Source of the DNA: Chaenocephalus aceratus
Lineage: Eukaryota > Chordata > Actinopteri > Perciformes > Channichthyidae
Assembly: GCA_023974075.1 (NCBI GenBank)
Contig: CM043796.1
Span: 28,064,821 to 28,128,820, forward strand
Reading direction: 5' to 3'
DNA length: 64,000 nucleotides
Positions 36,684-48,765 of this stretch are shown in pieces (positions within the stretch are counted from its first letter, which is position 1; every line of letters starts with the position of its first letter). The notes beneath the pieces are model-generated. The model was given only the letters and a program-made list of their open reading frames with translations, searched no databases and was not told the DNA's origin. The translations under genes were made by a program, and so were the position numbers.

Positions 36684-36690
36684 TGTACAT

Positions 36691-37280
36691 ATATATGATT
36701 TAAATTGAGTTATGGTGTGATTTTGTGGAATGACCATTCATTTAAGTCTTAACTACTCAAACTATGAAATGGCTGTAAAGACCACCAATGAAATACACAA
36801 AGTAAAACATCCTCAAACTTAAATTCAGTTCTTCGTCACAGTGGTGCTAAGAATTGTATTACAAAAAAACAATAGCTATAGTTGTTAGATCCAGTATTTT
36901 GTTTTTTTATAAGAAAGGCCACCTAATCGTGACGTCTGTAGTCAACCAGAGTATAAAAGACTACAATTCCCACAGCGCCTCCTCTAAAGTGACAGTGATG
37001 GGCAACCTGCTAGAAAGAGCCCGTCGAGGCCGTTTTTAACGTCCAATTACCCTTTAAGTTATACAAGCCTTAACAAAGAAAGAAAGCAAGAAAGAATACC
37101 TAAGTTGTGTGTTATTTTATTTGAGTTTTAACTTTTTGTTTTGGCTATTGTAAAGGCCTCTTTACAACTGTAAGTAATATTAAGGAAAGGAAAATGTCTG
37201 TTCAAGGCGTCCAGTGGCTTGATAGATGAACAAGGAAGGAAGCCACGACAATATTGCTTATGATAAATGAATCTTGGAGG
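36691..37280. other. Short intergenic spacer sptlc1 to ror2
   Basis: AT-rich, no transposon ends recognised. Confidence 0.5.
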
Positions 37281-37284
37281 CTCA

Positions 37285-37648
37285 GTGATCTGGCTGTGTC
37301 CCTCCGCTCTGGCTCTAGATGGGGCCCTCTCCACAAACCTCCCCGCGCGCCACCGTGCCAATACGCGCGCGCCTCTCCAAAGCGAGCACACGGTTCTAAC
37401 AGCGGAGCCGCAGCTCTGTGTTCGCTCTGCGGGCTGAAACACGGGATGACCGCGGTCTGCTGCTCCTCCTGAACCCCCATCTCTCTCCGTGCTTCATGCC
37501 TCACTCCTCCGGGCCCGGCTGCTGACTTGGGAGAAGAAGAAGTAGCCTAGTAGAAGAAGAAGAAGAGCCAGATCCCCAAACTGGATGCAATTATCTCCAC
37601 ACTTGTTTTTGATCTGTTGCTGCGCTGCAGTGAGTGAAACCTGGCGCT
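37285..37648 (+). promoter_or_regulatory. ror2: CpG-rich promoter and 5' UTR of the next gene
   Basis: A sharp rise in GC and CpG (CCCCGCGCGCC, ACGCGCGCGCC, CGGAGCCGCAG) lies within 365 bp upstream of the ATG at 37649. It is the only clear CpG-island-like stretch in the window. There is no TATA box. A GAAGAAGAAGTAG purine run lies near 37530-37568. Confidence 0.6.
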
Positions 37649-37712
37649 ATGACCCCCTCCATGAAGAGTTTGCTCTGGATGATGTTTCTGTTTCCAACTC
37701 TCAGATGTGACG
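37649..37712 (+). CDS. ror2: Signal-peptide first exon, probably ror2 (receptor tyrosine kinase-like orphan receptor 2)
   Basis: ATG with context GCTATGA opens MTPSMKSLLWMMFLFPTLRC then D and G, a short basic then hydrophobic signal peptide, ending CGACG|GTAAGT, phase 1. Signal peptides are too variable to identify a gene by homology. The assignment rests on position: in mammals SPTLC1 is immediately followed by ROR2 in the same orientation, ROR2 exon 1 encodes only the signal peptide, and its first intron is very long. ROR2 is a plasma-membrane Wnt5a receptor with Ig, Frizzled, Kringle and kinase domains, none of which is in this window. Exon reality is likely; the name is inferred. Confidence 0.55.
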
Positions 37713-38555
37713 GTAAGTGTCTCTCATAAAGTTCCTTAAGAAGAAAAATGCTCTGAAAGCTGAAACATGCCGCAGCTCCACATGTGCATCACCTTCCTTT
37801 TGGTTTCAGCTGTGAAACTGGAAAAGTGCTTTTGAAGTCCTGGGTTTCATTATGCGGGGAGATGGTGTTTCACAAAGTATGTTCCCTTCACTATTTCTAG
37901 TTGTAGTCAAAGTCAAAAAGTTCACGGCGGTGTATTTAGATGTTTTGTTTGGAGCTGAACATTTCACAACCCCTTTTGCAGAAAAGTTGCTTTTCACGAA
38001 GACACGACACCCCCCCCCCCCCCCCTGCTAAAGTTTGGTCAGTCACACTAACATAAAAGCAGCCCCCTTAATTCTTATACTTTATCATAATTTTTTAACC
38101 ATGTGCTCTGTGGTTAATTGTTTTCCCGTAAAAGCATTTGACCGCAGATGTTGCAGATGTTTAGTTTTCATGGCGAAGAGGCTGGGTGGATGTGGGGGTG
38201 TCTCTCCCCCCTGAAAGTTTATGTGATCACTTAAAGTCTCTTTGTCCTCTTTCAGCTTGTTGACATGTGTTCCTTGCTCCCTGCTCTCCACGGTAAAGGG
38301 GCTGCGTCAGCCTCAAAGGGCCACAGTGTCGTTGTCATGTTAATTGAAGGCAGAGCTCGAGGTGATCTCTTGTCTTTGTCACTCATGTTAATTCGTTTTC
38401 TCCCCCAGCGGGGGGTGAGGGCAGGGGAGATTTCCTGTTGCAGCTCTGGCTTTGGGGGCTTACCATTTGGTTTCCAGTGAAAGAGCATGGAGGTGGGGCA
38501 GGGGCTACATGATTAGCACCCCCACCCCCCAGCTACTTTTTTCTCCATTACATTC

Positions 38556-39372
38556 ATTGAGAGGTGGGAGAAGTACTCGGATCTTGTAGTAAAAGTAGAA
38601 GTACTCAGATCTTGTTCTTGAGTCAAAGTAGAAGTACTCAGATCTTGTAGTAAAAGTAGAAGTACTCAGATCTTGTAGTAAAAGTAGAAGTACTCAGATC
38701 TTGTTCTTGAGTCAAAGTAGAAGTACTCAGATCTTGTAGTAAAAGTAGAAGTACTCGGATCTTGTTCTTGAGTAAAAGTAGAAGTACTCAGATCTTGTCC
38801 TTGAGTAAAAGTAGAAGTACTCAGATCTTGTTCTTGAGTAAAAGTAGAAGTACCAGAGTGTAGGAATACCCTGTCACAGTAAAAGTCCTGCATTCAAAAT
38901 GTTGCTCAAGTGAAAGTAGAAAAGTATTATCATCAAAATATAGTGAAAGTAGCGACAGTAAAAGTAGTCGTTGTGCAGATCGGTCCATTTCAGAATAATA
39001 TATATGATATGTTTTATAATGATTGATCATGAAAGTGTTCTCAAAGCTGGTGAAGGTGCAGCTAGTCTGAAGTACTTTGTATACTGCAGGGTAGCTGGTG
39101 GATTCACTCCAGGTGGAACTAAAGTCTGATTCAACACTTGGTTATATTTCACATCATTCATCCACATCTGTGAAGTAACTAGAGGTATTAAATACATGTA
39201 GTGGAGTAGAAGTACACAATTAACCTCTGAAGAGTAGTGGAGTAGAAGTACACCATTAACCTCTGAAGAGCAGTGGGGTAGAAGTACACAGTAGCATAAA
39301 CTATACTATACTCAAGTAAAGTATAGCCACATTTAAACTTAAAAAGTACTTTCTTACTTTCCACCACCCAAC
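38556..39372. mobile_element. AAGTAC-rich element G copy 1 with internal array
   Basis: GAGGTGGGAGAAGTACTC at the left faces TACTTTCTTACTTTCCACCACC at the right, loosely inverted as in 43369-44578. The left part (about 38579-38850) is an array of 28- or 34-bp units built on AGTAAAAGTAGAAGTACTCA and GATCTTGT. Confidence 0.65.
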
Positions 39373-40626
39373 AGAACAAAGTAGAAGTACCTAATGAGAT
39401 GATTTAACAAAACAACTCCATCAAAAGTCACTTGAGATCTGACTATGAACATCTCTTCTAGTATTGTTTCAAGTCTATTTTAAAGTTAGTCTTCCGAGTG
39501 TAGGGAGATGAATGGAAACTAATGGCTGACTAGATGGTAGAAAATAGACTCTCAAAGTTCTGCTACACAAAGATGACGTCATCATCGACCACATGCACGT
39601 GAGCTGCGCCTGCCATGGAAACAACCGGAGAGTCTGCTCCAATACACAGGACATGTTGGAAACAGACTGACACCGGTTACTCACCGCTGGGAGTCTCACT
39701 ACATCGATTCACTCCATCTGTTGTCGACAGGTGTGTACATTCGGATTGATACCGTCATCGTTTGCTCGTCATTGTATCGCAAAGCTTGTGCGAGAAAGAG
39801 TAAATGAAATAGAGAAGACCCATTGGATGGATTCACAGATTTCCTAGAAAGATACAGACCAGGGTTGAGTGGATGGAATTAAGTCATTTTGAAATCCTGT
39901 CAAATCGAATATTGAGTCAAAAACTGAAGTGATGTGTACGGAAGAAGAAGTGTGTGAACGCCCGGCAGCAGCAGCAGCAGCTGTGAACGAGGTGTATTAC
40001 TAATGAGTACTCGCAGTCTGATGACTCACCATGTTGGTTAGAGCTGCTGCTGGAGGAAATGGGGCCAGAGGGCCTTCCTCCGGGGGGGGGGGGGTTAAGG
40101 AGAGCTCTGTCATCCCTGCCATCACATCTAAACGCCTGGTGGGGGAAAGCAGCCCGAGGCATAGCTGTGCGTCAATGTGCAACGCTAATGTTCAATGTTG
40201 TCTGAACGTAACAAGGCTTTATAAAAGTGTAGGAAAGATTTGGATTTAAATCAAGAACTATGATTTATTGTGTTTGTTAGTGTGAGGGGATCTCCATTTT
40301 AAGCTTTTGGGGGTTTCCCCTTTCCTGTACTGTGTTATTATTGGTTACTGTGCATGTAGATGGTCTGCAAAGACTAACATCCATGTGTTCCCTACGTCAG
40401 TTACGGAGTGACATCACAAACTTGCGCTTCTATTGGCTAGCGCTGCAACACATTGTACGTGATAGGCTAAGGGGCGGGACATTTCTAAACTGGTTGACCA
40501 ATCACAACAGAGCCGGCCGGCTAACCAATCAGAGCAGACTGGGCTCTGGTTTCAGACAGAGGGTGAAAAGAGGTGCTGCTGCACAGGCAGTATGAGAGAA
40601 ATAAAGAGCTTTTTGAACATTAAAGA

Positions 40627-41463
40627 ATGGAGACACTACATACTGATATACACCTGGACATCAGCAGGAGAGGACTCTTTAAAGTAGAGACACTACATAC
40701 TGATATACACCTGGACATCAGCAGGAGAGGACTCTTTAAAGTAGAGACACTACATACTGATATACACCTGAACATCAGCAGGAGAGGACTCTTTAAAGTA
40801 GAGACACTACACACTGATATACACCTGAACATCAGCAGGAGAGGACTCTTTAAAGTAGAGACACTACATACTGATATGCACCTGAACATTAGCAGGAGAG
40901 GACTCTTTAAAGTAGAGACACTACATACTGATATACACCTGAACATCAGCAGGAGAGGACTCTTTAAAGTAGAGACACTACATACTGATATACACCTGAA
41001 CATCAGCAGGAGAGGACTCTTTAAAGTAGAGACACTACATACTGATATACACCTGAACATCAGCAGGAGAGGACTCTTTAAAGTAGAGACACTACATACT
41101 GATATACACCTGAACATCAGCAGGAGAGGACTCTTTAAAGTAGAGACACTACATACTGATATACAGCTGAGCATCAGCAGGAGAGGACTCTTTAAAGTAG
41201 AGACACTACATACTGATATACACCTGAACATCAGCAGGAGAGGACTCTTTAAAGTAGAGACACTACATACTGATATACACCTGAGCATCAGCAGGAGAGG
41301 ACTCTTTAAAGTAGAGACACTACATACTGATATACAGCTGAACATCAGCAGGAGAGGACTCTTTAAAGTAGAGACACTACATACTGATATACACCTGAAC
41401 ATCAGCAGGAGAGGACTCTTTAAAGTAGAGACACTACATACTGATATACACCTGAACATCAGC
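40627..41463. repeat. 57-bp minisatellite, about 15 copies
   Basis: The unit contains GAGACACTACATACTGATAT, ACACCTGAACATCAGCAGGA and GAGGACTCTTTAAAGTA (57 nt). Being 3 x 19 it stays in frame, so a 294-codon + frame and a 292-codon - frame coexist. Flanking DNA (TTATTGGTTACTGTG, AATAAAGAGCTTTTTGAACA) looks like a degraded MITE. Confidence 0.96.
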
Positions 41464-41555
41464 ATCATGTCTGTGTATACTTTCAGAAAAGCTATCAACC
41501 CTTTACTTTAAGATGTATTTTGACACACAGTATAAGCTGACATCAGTGAGATTAA

Positions 41556-42300
41556 TGGCGCATTTCCACTGCAGCACGGTTTAAGCGTGCCGTGCCCGGC
41601 CCGTTTTTGGTTGCGTTTCCACGAGGCGTAGTTCTGGCTAACGGGTACTTTTTCACAGTTTTTCTGGCCCTCTAAAATCCAGGTTCTTTCCGGGCCACCA
41701 ACCGGGCTGAGCCGGGCTGAGTATGCTAAACTAGAGAGAGAATCGCTGGCAAGGGAGCTACAACTACAACAAGATGAACATATTTGACCGTGATTTAATT
41801 GTAATACACGTTTCAAAATGATGCCGAAGTCACAACATACTGATACCGGTTAGTAAAACCATGAATTAATGCTTTGACAAGTCTGCAGACGGCAGGCGAA
41901 GAACCTTTTAAAATGCGTGTTTTCTGAATGGAGATCGGCTAAGCTAACGTTGTAAATGCTCCGACCGTGCACACTTACAACAACGGCCTACAGACAGAAA
42001 TAAACCAGCGACTGTATTCGCCATGACACAGGCAGTCTGTGGTTTGTACTTGTTTAACTTCTGTCTAGTTTCTGAACAGATATGAGGAGCTGTGAGCTCT
42101 GAGTGCTAACAGCTAACGGCTGATGTTGGTTTTGTGGTTCTCATTGAAGATGACGTCACGGCTCCGCCTAAACTGCGTTGCTATAGTTACTGCCCCAGCT
42201 ACTAAACTGTAATGGAAACGCAGCATAAAGTGAGCCTGGCCTACCAAGGCCTAGCCATACCGTACTAAGCCGTGCGAGGCCCTGCAGTGGAAAAGCGCCA
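41556..42300. mobile_element. MITE family E copy 1 (Harbinger-like), 745 bp
   Basis: The ends TGGCGCATTTCCACTGCAG and CTGCAGTGGAAAAGCGCCA are inverted with one mismatch. The flanks are TAA and TTA. About 80 to 90 percent alike to 55236-55872. Confidence 0.88.
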
Positions 42301-42477
42301 TTAGTGGTTATAGGAAGGATGGATATGATTTGTCCGTGCAGAGATGAACATAAAACAAAGACATGGAAGTATTTTGCTGGATCGCATCACATTGAAGCCA
42401 AAGTTTAGCCAACAAAGCATCCTTGTGTTGCGTGCTGCACACTGATGTCCGCTTTCTTTCTTTATGCCTGAAGTCAG

Positions 42478-43025
42478 GGTGGATGTGGCACTTCTAACAA
42501 AAAAACAACTGGTGGGGAGGGATTGCATACAATAAAGCAACAAGTCGTACTATTAAACAACAATGCCGTTTGTCATCATCAATGCAGTAGTTAACACATA
42601 GGAATCACAACAAAAAAGTCCGACACAAGCTGATAGATAACTTTACTTCAAGCTGTGCCAATTATGTGACTAATAATCCCTCTTATGCAAAGGATAACCT
42701 GCTATAACTTCAGTAATATTAGTGTCTAAACGTAGCATTAAGTGCTGTGGTGGATGCTGGCAGGATCCACTTCTCACAACAAACCAACTGGTAGGGAGGG
42801 TTTGAATGCAATGAAGCAACACGTTGTATTGTAAGGACAATGCCGTTTGTTATCATAACTCTATAATCATCAATGTAGTAGTTGAAGAATCCCAAAATAA
42901 AGGTCCAAACCAAGCTAACGGATAACTTTACTAGAAGTTGTGCCAATTATGTCACTAATAATCCTTATTTCGCAAAAAACTACAGTGATACAGTGTCTGA
43001 AAGTAGCATGTGATGGATGCTGGCA
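42478..43025. repeat. Two-copy diverged tandem duplication, about 270 bp per unit
   Basis: Matching anchors: CAATGCCGTTTGT at 42561 and 42838; GTGCCAATTATGT(G/C)ACTAATAATCC at about 42655 and 42940; TGGATGCTGGCAG at 42751 and 43014. The ends merge through the shared TGGATG..GGCA sequence. Confidence 0.8.
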
Positions 43026-43368
43026 GTTTGGGCAGACATATTACCATTCACCCCCGTTCTCTCTCCCAAATGACTCGGTCCAACCTGGGTTCCCCCACCG
43101 CTTCATTCTGTGTTGCTAATGCTCCCTTCCTGAAACCATTCTTGAAAGCGGACATAAAACAGCAGGTGAGAGCGATTAATGCGCAGTCTCATTCTTAGTT
43201 GGGCAAAACAAAGCATTCATGCTGTTGTAATCAGGTGCCCCCCCAACCCATTAGACGCACTTTAATAAAGACATCTGCCACTGCGGGCGGGACCTGTCTG
43301 TGGTTAATGCACTGGATCAACTAATGGCTTTGTTATTTAGCTCCAGGCGAGGCTGACGTAACTCACCA

Positions 43369-44578
43369 GAGATGGAAAAAGTACCCACATCCTTTAATCA
43401 AATAGAAGTACAGATAAAAATACTTTAAGTAGAAGTACTGACTAAACTTCTTTACTCAAGTCAAGTAAAGAGGCTTTGAAATGTACTTCAGTAAAAAGTA
43501 CCCATAGCTAGCAGCTGCTTTAAAGAGTACCTGACCTCCCTTTATATCAATAGAACAATAATGTCATTGTTAGCTAATGAATGTTTCCATGCTGAACAAC
43601 GGCAACATGACAACGTTCCATTGGTCCCTCTTCTTTAGAGAAGACCAGGAAGTGATGGATACACGGATCGTGTTCAGATCAATAGGCACGCAGTGACTCT
43701 AAAGAATAATGATCACGCACCAACACACATTCAGACTAAAGGAACCAGCTGTTTGGGAAATGAGAGAAGTAGAAAGTACAGGTATTTGAGTTCAACATGA
43801 GAGAAGTAGAAAGTACAGGTATTTGAGTTCAACATGAGAGAAGTAGAAAGTACAGGTATTTGAGTTCAACATGAGAGAAGTAGAAAGTACAGGTATTTGT
43901 GTTCAACATGTAAGAAGTAGAAAGTACAGGTATTTGGTTCAACATGTAAGAAGTAGAAAGTACAGGTATTTGAGTTCAAGATGTAAGAAGTAGAAAGTAC
44001 AGGTATTTGTGTTCAACATGTGAGAAGTAGAAAGTACAGGTATTTGTGTTCAACATGAGAGAAGTAGAAAGTACAGGTATTTGAGTTCAACATGTAAGAA
44101 GTAGAAAGTACAGGTATTTGTGTTTCAACATGTGAGAAGTAGAAAGTACAGGTATTTGAGTTCAACATGTAAGAAGTAGAAAGTACAGGTATTTGTGTTC
44201 AACATGTGAGAAGTAGAAAGTACAGGTATTTGTGTTCAACATGTAAGAAGTAGAAAGTACAGGTATTTGAGTTCAACATGTAAGAAGTAGAAAGTACAGG
44301 TATTTGTGTTCAACATGTGAGAAGTAGAAGTACAGGTTATTTGAGTTCAACATGTGAGAAGTAGAAAGTACAGGTATTTGCGTTCAACATAGTAAGAAGT
44401 AGAAAGTACAGGTATTTGTATTCAACATGTAAGAAGTAGAAAGTACAGGTATTTGGGTTCAAAATGTAAGAAGTAAAAAGTCGTCAGAACAATAAGTAGT
44501 GGAGTAAAGTACCGATACCAGAAAAATGTACTTGAGTACAGTAACAAAGTATTTGTACTCCACTACTTCCCACCTCAC
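43369..44578. mobile_element. AAGTAC-rich element G copy 2 with 37-bp array
   Basis: Left GAGATGGAAAAAGTACCCAC and right GTACTCCACTACTTCCCACCTC are loosely inverted. The centre is an array of about 19 units of 37 bp. Confidence 0.65.
43756..44478. repeat. 37-bp minisatellite (unrelated to the MITE A unit), about 19 copies
   Basis: The unit contains GAAGTAGAAAGTACAGGTAT and TTGAGTTCAACATGTAA (37 nt). Variants GAGA, TAAG and TGAG alternate at one site, and TTGAG or TTGTG at another. The equal length to the MITE A unit is coincidental. Confidence 0.95.
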
Positions 44579-45429
44579 CGTCATGAGGAGGGACGGTTAA
44601 CTGTTGCATGGCACACAAGCCTTTCCCCCCAAAATGTTATTACCCAAAGCATCTACTGTGTTACCCCGTGTGTTAGCTCCTGTCTGTGTTTCCACTTCCC
44701 GCCTCGCTGTGCGGGAAGTAAAGCGTAGCAAGCGCTGGACACGCCAGAGGAGTTAGCCAGAGGTCAGTCCATTACTCCGGAGTTTGTTGGAAATGTGAGA
44801 GAAAAGCTCAGGTTCCCCTCAGTCTCCGAGCAAGGGGCTCATATCCACCCTGAGACGTGAGCGCGTTTACAAAAGGTTAAGCATCGAGTTGGATCAGTTT
44901 ATCCCATGGTTGAAGTCAGAGTGTTTAAGGACGACGAGAGAATAGTATGTTGCAAGACACTAAAGCTAATTGAATTCCATACACATACTGTACTTCTATT
45001 GGTGAGCTGATGCTGTGTAAAATAAAATACCGCACAACTCTTTAAATGCACTTTACGTTCTTCCAGTGCAGTAGCCTACTGTCGTGTGCTACTCAGAGAG
45101 ATTTGCAGCAAAGCAGCGTGACTGCATTCAACACATGTAGTAGCCATAGACTGTATATAAAAGGTAATAATAACACCTGTAATATAAGAACTAGTCACTC
45201 CATGAAGGGGTCGTCGGTGTGCTAAAGTTGCGAGGTTACAAATACGCTAAACATGTTGGTGCTTTCTGGTTTGCCTTTAAATTGAGGTTCCCTCTGCACA
45301 TCAGAAGTATTCTTTATTCCCACTGCATGACGCCTCAGGGCTCAAGTCGCCTTCTAGCATCGGCTCAAACCGCTGGGAATATGGACCACGGTGGAACTAA
45401 AACAAGTGAAAGATACTTAATACTGCACT

Positions 45430-45612
45430 GCATTCAATCTCTGACCACCCCCCCTGTTCTGTTTATCTCTTTTTGTATCTATTTTATTTTATATATTTTT
45501 TTGTTTTCTCTTATCTTATTTTCTCCTCTTAATTCTCTGTCAAAGCGTCTTTGAGTTTCATGAAAAGCGCTATAAAAGTCCCATGTATTATTATTATTAT
45601 TATTATTATTAA
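45430..45612 (+). mobile_element. LINE 3' tail and (ATT)n
   Basis: CAAAGCGTCTTTGAGTTTC followed by AAAAGCGCTATAAAAGTCC is the same type of tail as at 24810-24846, ending in an ATT run. No coding part is left. Confidence 0.6.
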
Positions 45613-46361
45613 TACATTGTTGTTAGTGAAAGATATCACCGTGTCGAACTAGCGGCCAGACTGAAGGTACCCCCAGGCCTTCAGTCTGTTTCACCTGATG
45701 AATCTGTCTTTACATAAGTGACTCGAGGTAATCCGAGGTATAATGGCTGCTGCGGAGCAAAAGGAACATAGTATCCCTTTGAGTAAAACCTCCCTTTTCT
45801 TACGTCTAATTTTAGAGTCTCTGGTGGTTTGTAAATCAACACAGGTCTGCAACGGACTGACATTACCTTCGGGCAGGACAGATTGTTGTTTTGATTAATT
45901 ACAGTATGGTGTTGTCACCTGAGATACTTAAAATCGTACCTTTCCTTCTGCCTTGTCAGTGTTTCTTCTACTGCCTTGTCATCCTCACAGTTACAGTGCA
46001 GGCTTTGTCTGAGTTGAAGTAATTGCTGGCTGGTGACAAACACTCAAAGCAGTGTGAAGCAGCTCGAGGAAGGCTGCAGGGGGATAATTGTGTAGAAATA
46101 CACAGAGCTGCACCACAACCACACAGCCAGAGCCCGTGTGAGGGATACTGACGTTACAGATTTAAATAAGTGATGACAAGTGTGAATCGGGCCCCCAGCC
46201 CCAGCGACAGCACTGATGAACTGGGGTGTCACACCACAGGTTGCAATGCCCTCGGGCCGAAACAAGCAGCTTTCTAGCAAAGGAACGAGTGCACAGTTAA
46301 AGCCCATGATGTGGAGGAGGGAGTTCCCGACGGGGAACCTGGGTGGCGTCAACAATGCGAA

Positions 46362-46565
46362 GCCCGAGCGAGCTAGCGAGCGAGCGAGCGATGGATCGAG
46401 CTAGACAGCGAGCGAGCGATCGAGCGAGCTATATCTCATCCTATTATCGAGCCATCCAGCCATCTAGCGGGCTAGCTAGTATCTATCTAGCCAGCTATCT
46501 ATCCATCCTCTATCTATCTATCCATCCATCCATCCATCTATCTATCTATCTATCTATATCAATCA
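46362..46565. repeat. GCGA-type and TCTA/TCCA-type tetranucleotide repeats
   Basis: GAGCGAGCGAGCGAT changes over 100 bp into CCATCCATCCATC and TATCTATCTATC. Confidence 0.9.
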
Positions 46566-46720
46566 ATCAATGTTTATTCATATAGCCCAATATCACAAAT
46601 GTTACATGTGTCACAGTGGACTTCACAGTGTGTACAGAATATCAGTATGACAATACGACACCCTCTGTCCTTAGACCCTCACATCGTACAAGGAAACCTC
46701 TCTCTCTCCTGACATCCTTT
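46561..46720 (-). mobile_element. LINE or SINE 3' tail, minus orientation
   Basis: TTTATTCATATAGCCCAATA, CAGTGGACTTCACAGTGTG and CCTCTGTCCTTAGACCCTC are the hallmarks of a very common fish tail, here reversed. Confidence 0.55.
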
Positions 46721-48196
46721 GCATACTGTTCCTCCTCTGTGTAAAGGATCAGCTGATGATGTGACACTGTTGTGAGAAGTTACACCATCTAAATGCAACA
46801 CTCACTAAATCTTTACCACGGCAACAAAACAGCAAATGTCTGCACGTTGTCAATGGCACGCTGTAGGGAACGGCGTCCATTAGCTGTTTTTTTTTTAGCT
46901 CACTAAACACCAAAAAGGAGCAAATTTAAAAGACTTGAGTTGACCGACCTGTGTCCATGTTTCCGCTGCAGAGACAAACCGAACATGTGGGGAAAGCATT
47001 GCGGCTAAATCGGCAATAAGATGTATGAGGAGAATTGGGTACAGCGTTGTGAGCAGGCCCCGTTAACACATAAGTTGCTCAGGGTGCATAAAGCCAAAAT
47101 AGCCTGACTCTCAAGCGCAACAAACCCTTATCTGGGTCCTCAGAGCAGAACTGGTTTTTATTACACCTCAAATCTGCGTTACGTTCCTTCAGTCAAATAT
47201 TGTGGTCGGTATTAACCATTGCTTTGCTATATATATATATATATATTAAAAAGAAGAAGCTGGGCTTGTTGAATAGCCTGTGTCAGCCTGGTGAGGATTC
47301 TCTCTAACCAATAAGGGGTCTGCTGTGGTTTAACTCCAACGTTGGGCATCGGTTCAAATAGCTTGAATGATTGAAGGAAACAGGCTCTAATCTTATTAAA
47401 TCCCCCGAGAAGAGTCCACTGTGTGTGACACTAAAGCTCACACACATCACACCGACATCAAAGCACCAGCAGTTGTCACGTTGGCATGTTCTCATCAAAC
47501 GGCTAACAGCAGTAGACTCTGGCACTGGGTCAGTTTGTGCAATAGCAGCCATGCTAAACAGAGATGCTATCAAGCATGAGAGCAGGAAACGTGCTGGAAA
47601 CAAGCCTTCGCAATTAAAACGTGGGTGTTGGACCGTTTTACCAGCGTACTGGTCACGAACCTTCATTCAAAATCAGTACATTGTTTTGGAAACGTAACGG
47701 ATTGCAAACGTTGTTTTTATAACTCATAGCTTTCGAAATTATTCACCAATATAATTGCAGAACATTGTTGTTAAGTAGACAATGTTGCGGGTCCAGAACC
47801 AGTCCATCTCCCATGTGTTATTGGGCTGCTATTTCCAGGCTTTAATGTTCAAAAAGCTCTTCAGCACCTTTTGGATTTGAGCTTTTGCAGACCATTCAAA
47901 CCTAAATAACACACTACTGGAAAAGGGAAAAACCCAGAAAGCAATATATGGCTGCTTTAAAACCTTTAATCTATGGTACTGCACATGCTTTATTTATTAT
48001 TAATGCATAAGTACATACATAAGTACATTTGAAGAAAATACAAAACGGCCCCATTGACTACAAACAGGCCACAGTAACACTGGGTAGTTCTCCAGTGTGT
48101 GTTTGATGTGAGGCGAAAACAGAGTCTCAGGTCTGGAACTAATTATAGTCCTGCCTATGGACTAATTAGCGATATGCACACATTCCATGACAGCCT

Positions 48197-48412
48197 GGGG
48201 TTTCTCAATGTCGAGTACGCTTGCTTGTAGCACATGTCTTCCGAGTCACTTGCTTCGGAAGCGAGGCAAGAAATACTTTCCTGGCATTCGGAAAACGAGA
48301 TTGTAACAGGTGTGCGTCATATGAGAGGCCCCCCGCCTACATTGGTCAGTGCGCAAAGCATTGTGGGGAATTTTAAGACCGTTGGCGTCTACACATGTGC
48401 AGCCTCGGAAAA
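48197..48412. mobile_element. MITE family D copy 3, truncated
   Basis: GGGGTTTCTCAATGTCGAG at the left, then GAAGCGAGGCAAGAA, GCGCAAAGCATTGTGGGG and ACACATGTGCAGCCTCGG. The right end is missing; the adjoining 48430-48760 belongs to another family. Confidence 0.8.
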
Positions 48413-48429
48413 AAAAATCTAACGGAAAC

Positions 48430-48765
48430 TCTGCCGCGCGGTCCCCTCGTCCCGTGGAAGAGACGGAGAGGTGGGTGTTTTTTCATCTGCTGGCGGACTA
48501 CCGGGGAGATTTACAGCAGGAGCACACGCTTGCCTCGGGGAGGGTAACCATGGCAACAATGCGCGGGAAGTCTTCTTCGCTGCTTTTGGTGTATTTTGTG
48601 GCAGAAGTACAGCGCCACTTACAGGCCCGGCATATGTACTACAGCGCTTTCGAGCGGTCTCGTGTGAACGGACACGTTTCTGGTGCGTGTGGACGGAAGA
48701 CTTTTTTGATATCGAATTCGGTTCGTTCGCGTTACCGTCCTCGTGTGGCTCCTGCCTCCGTTAGC
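48430..48765. mobile_element. Fragment related to the MITE at 22545-23123
   Basis: TCTTCGCTGCTTTTGGTGTA, CAGCGCCACTTACAGGCC, CGCTTTCGAGCGGTCTCGTG and CTTTTTTGATATCG match 22967-23090. Confidence 0.75.

Larger units (their letters stand above)
36238..36690 (+). other. sptlc1: sptlc1 3' UTR
   Basis: About 450 bp without repeats. Overlapping AATAAA signals at 36491-36500 and another at 36678-36683 (TTTTAATAAATGTACATA) offer two polyadenylation choices. Confidence 0.7.

Noticed and set aside
40620..41511. Repeat protein genes on either strand
   Set aside because: A 57-bp unit keeps frame by arithmetic. There is no splice site, promoter or signal to support a gene, and two overlapping antisense genes with the same repeat are implausible.
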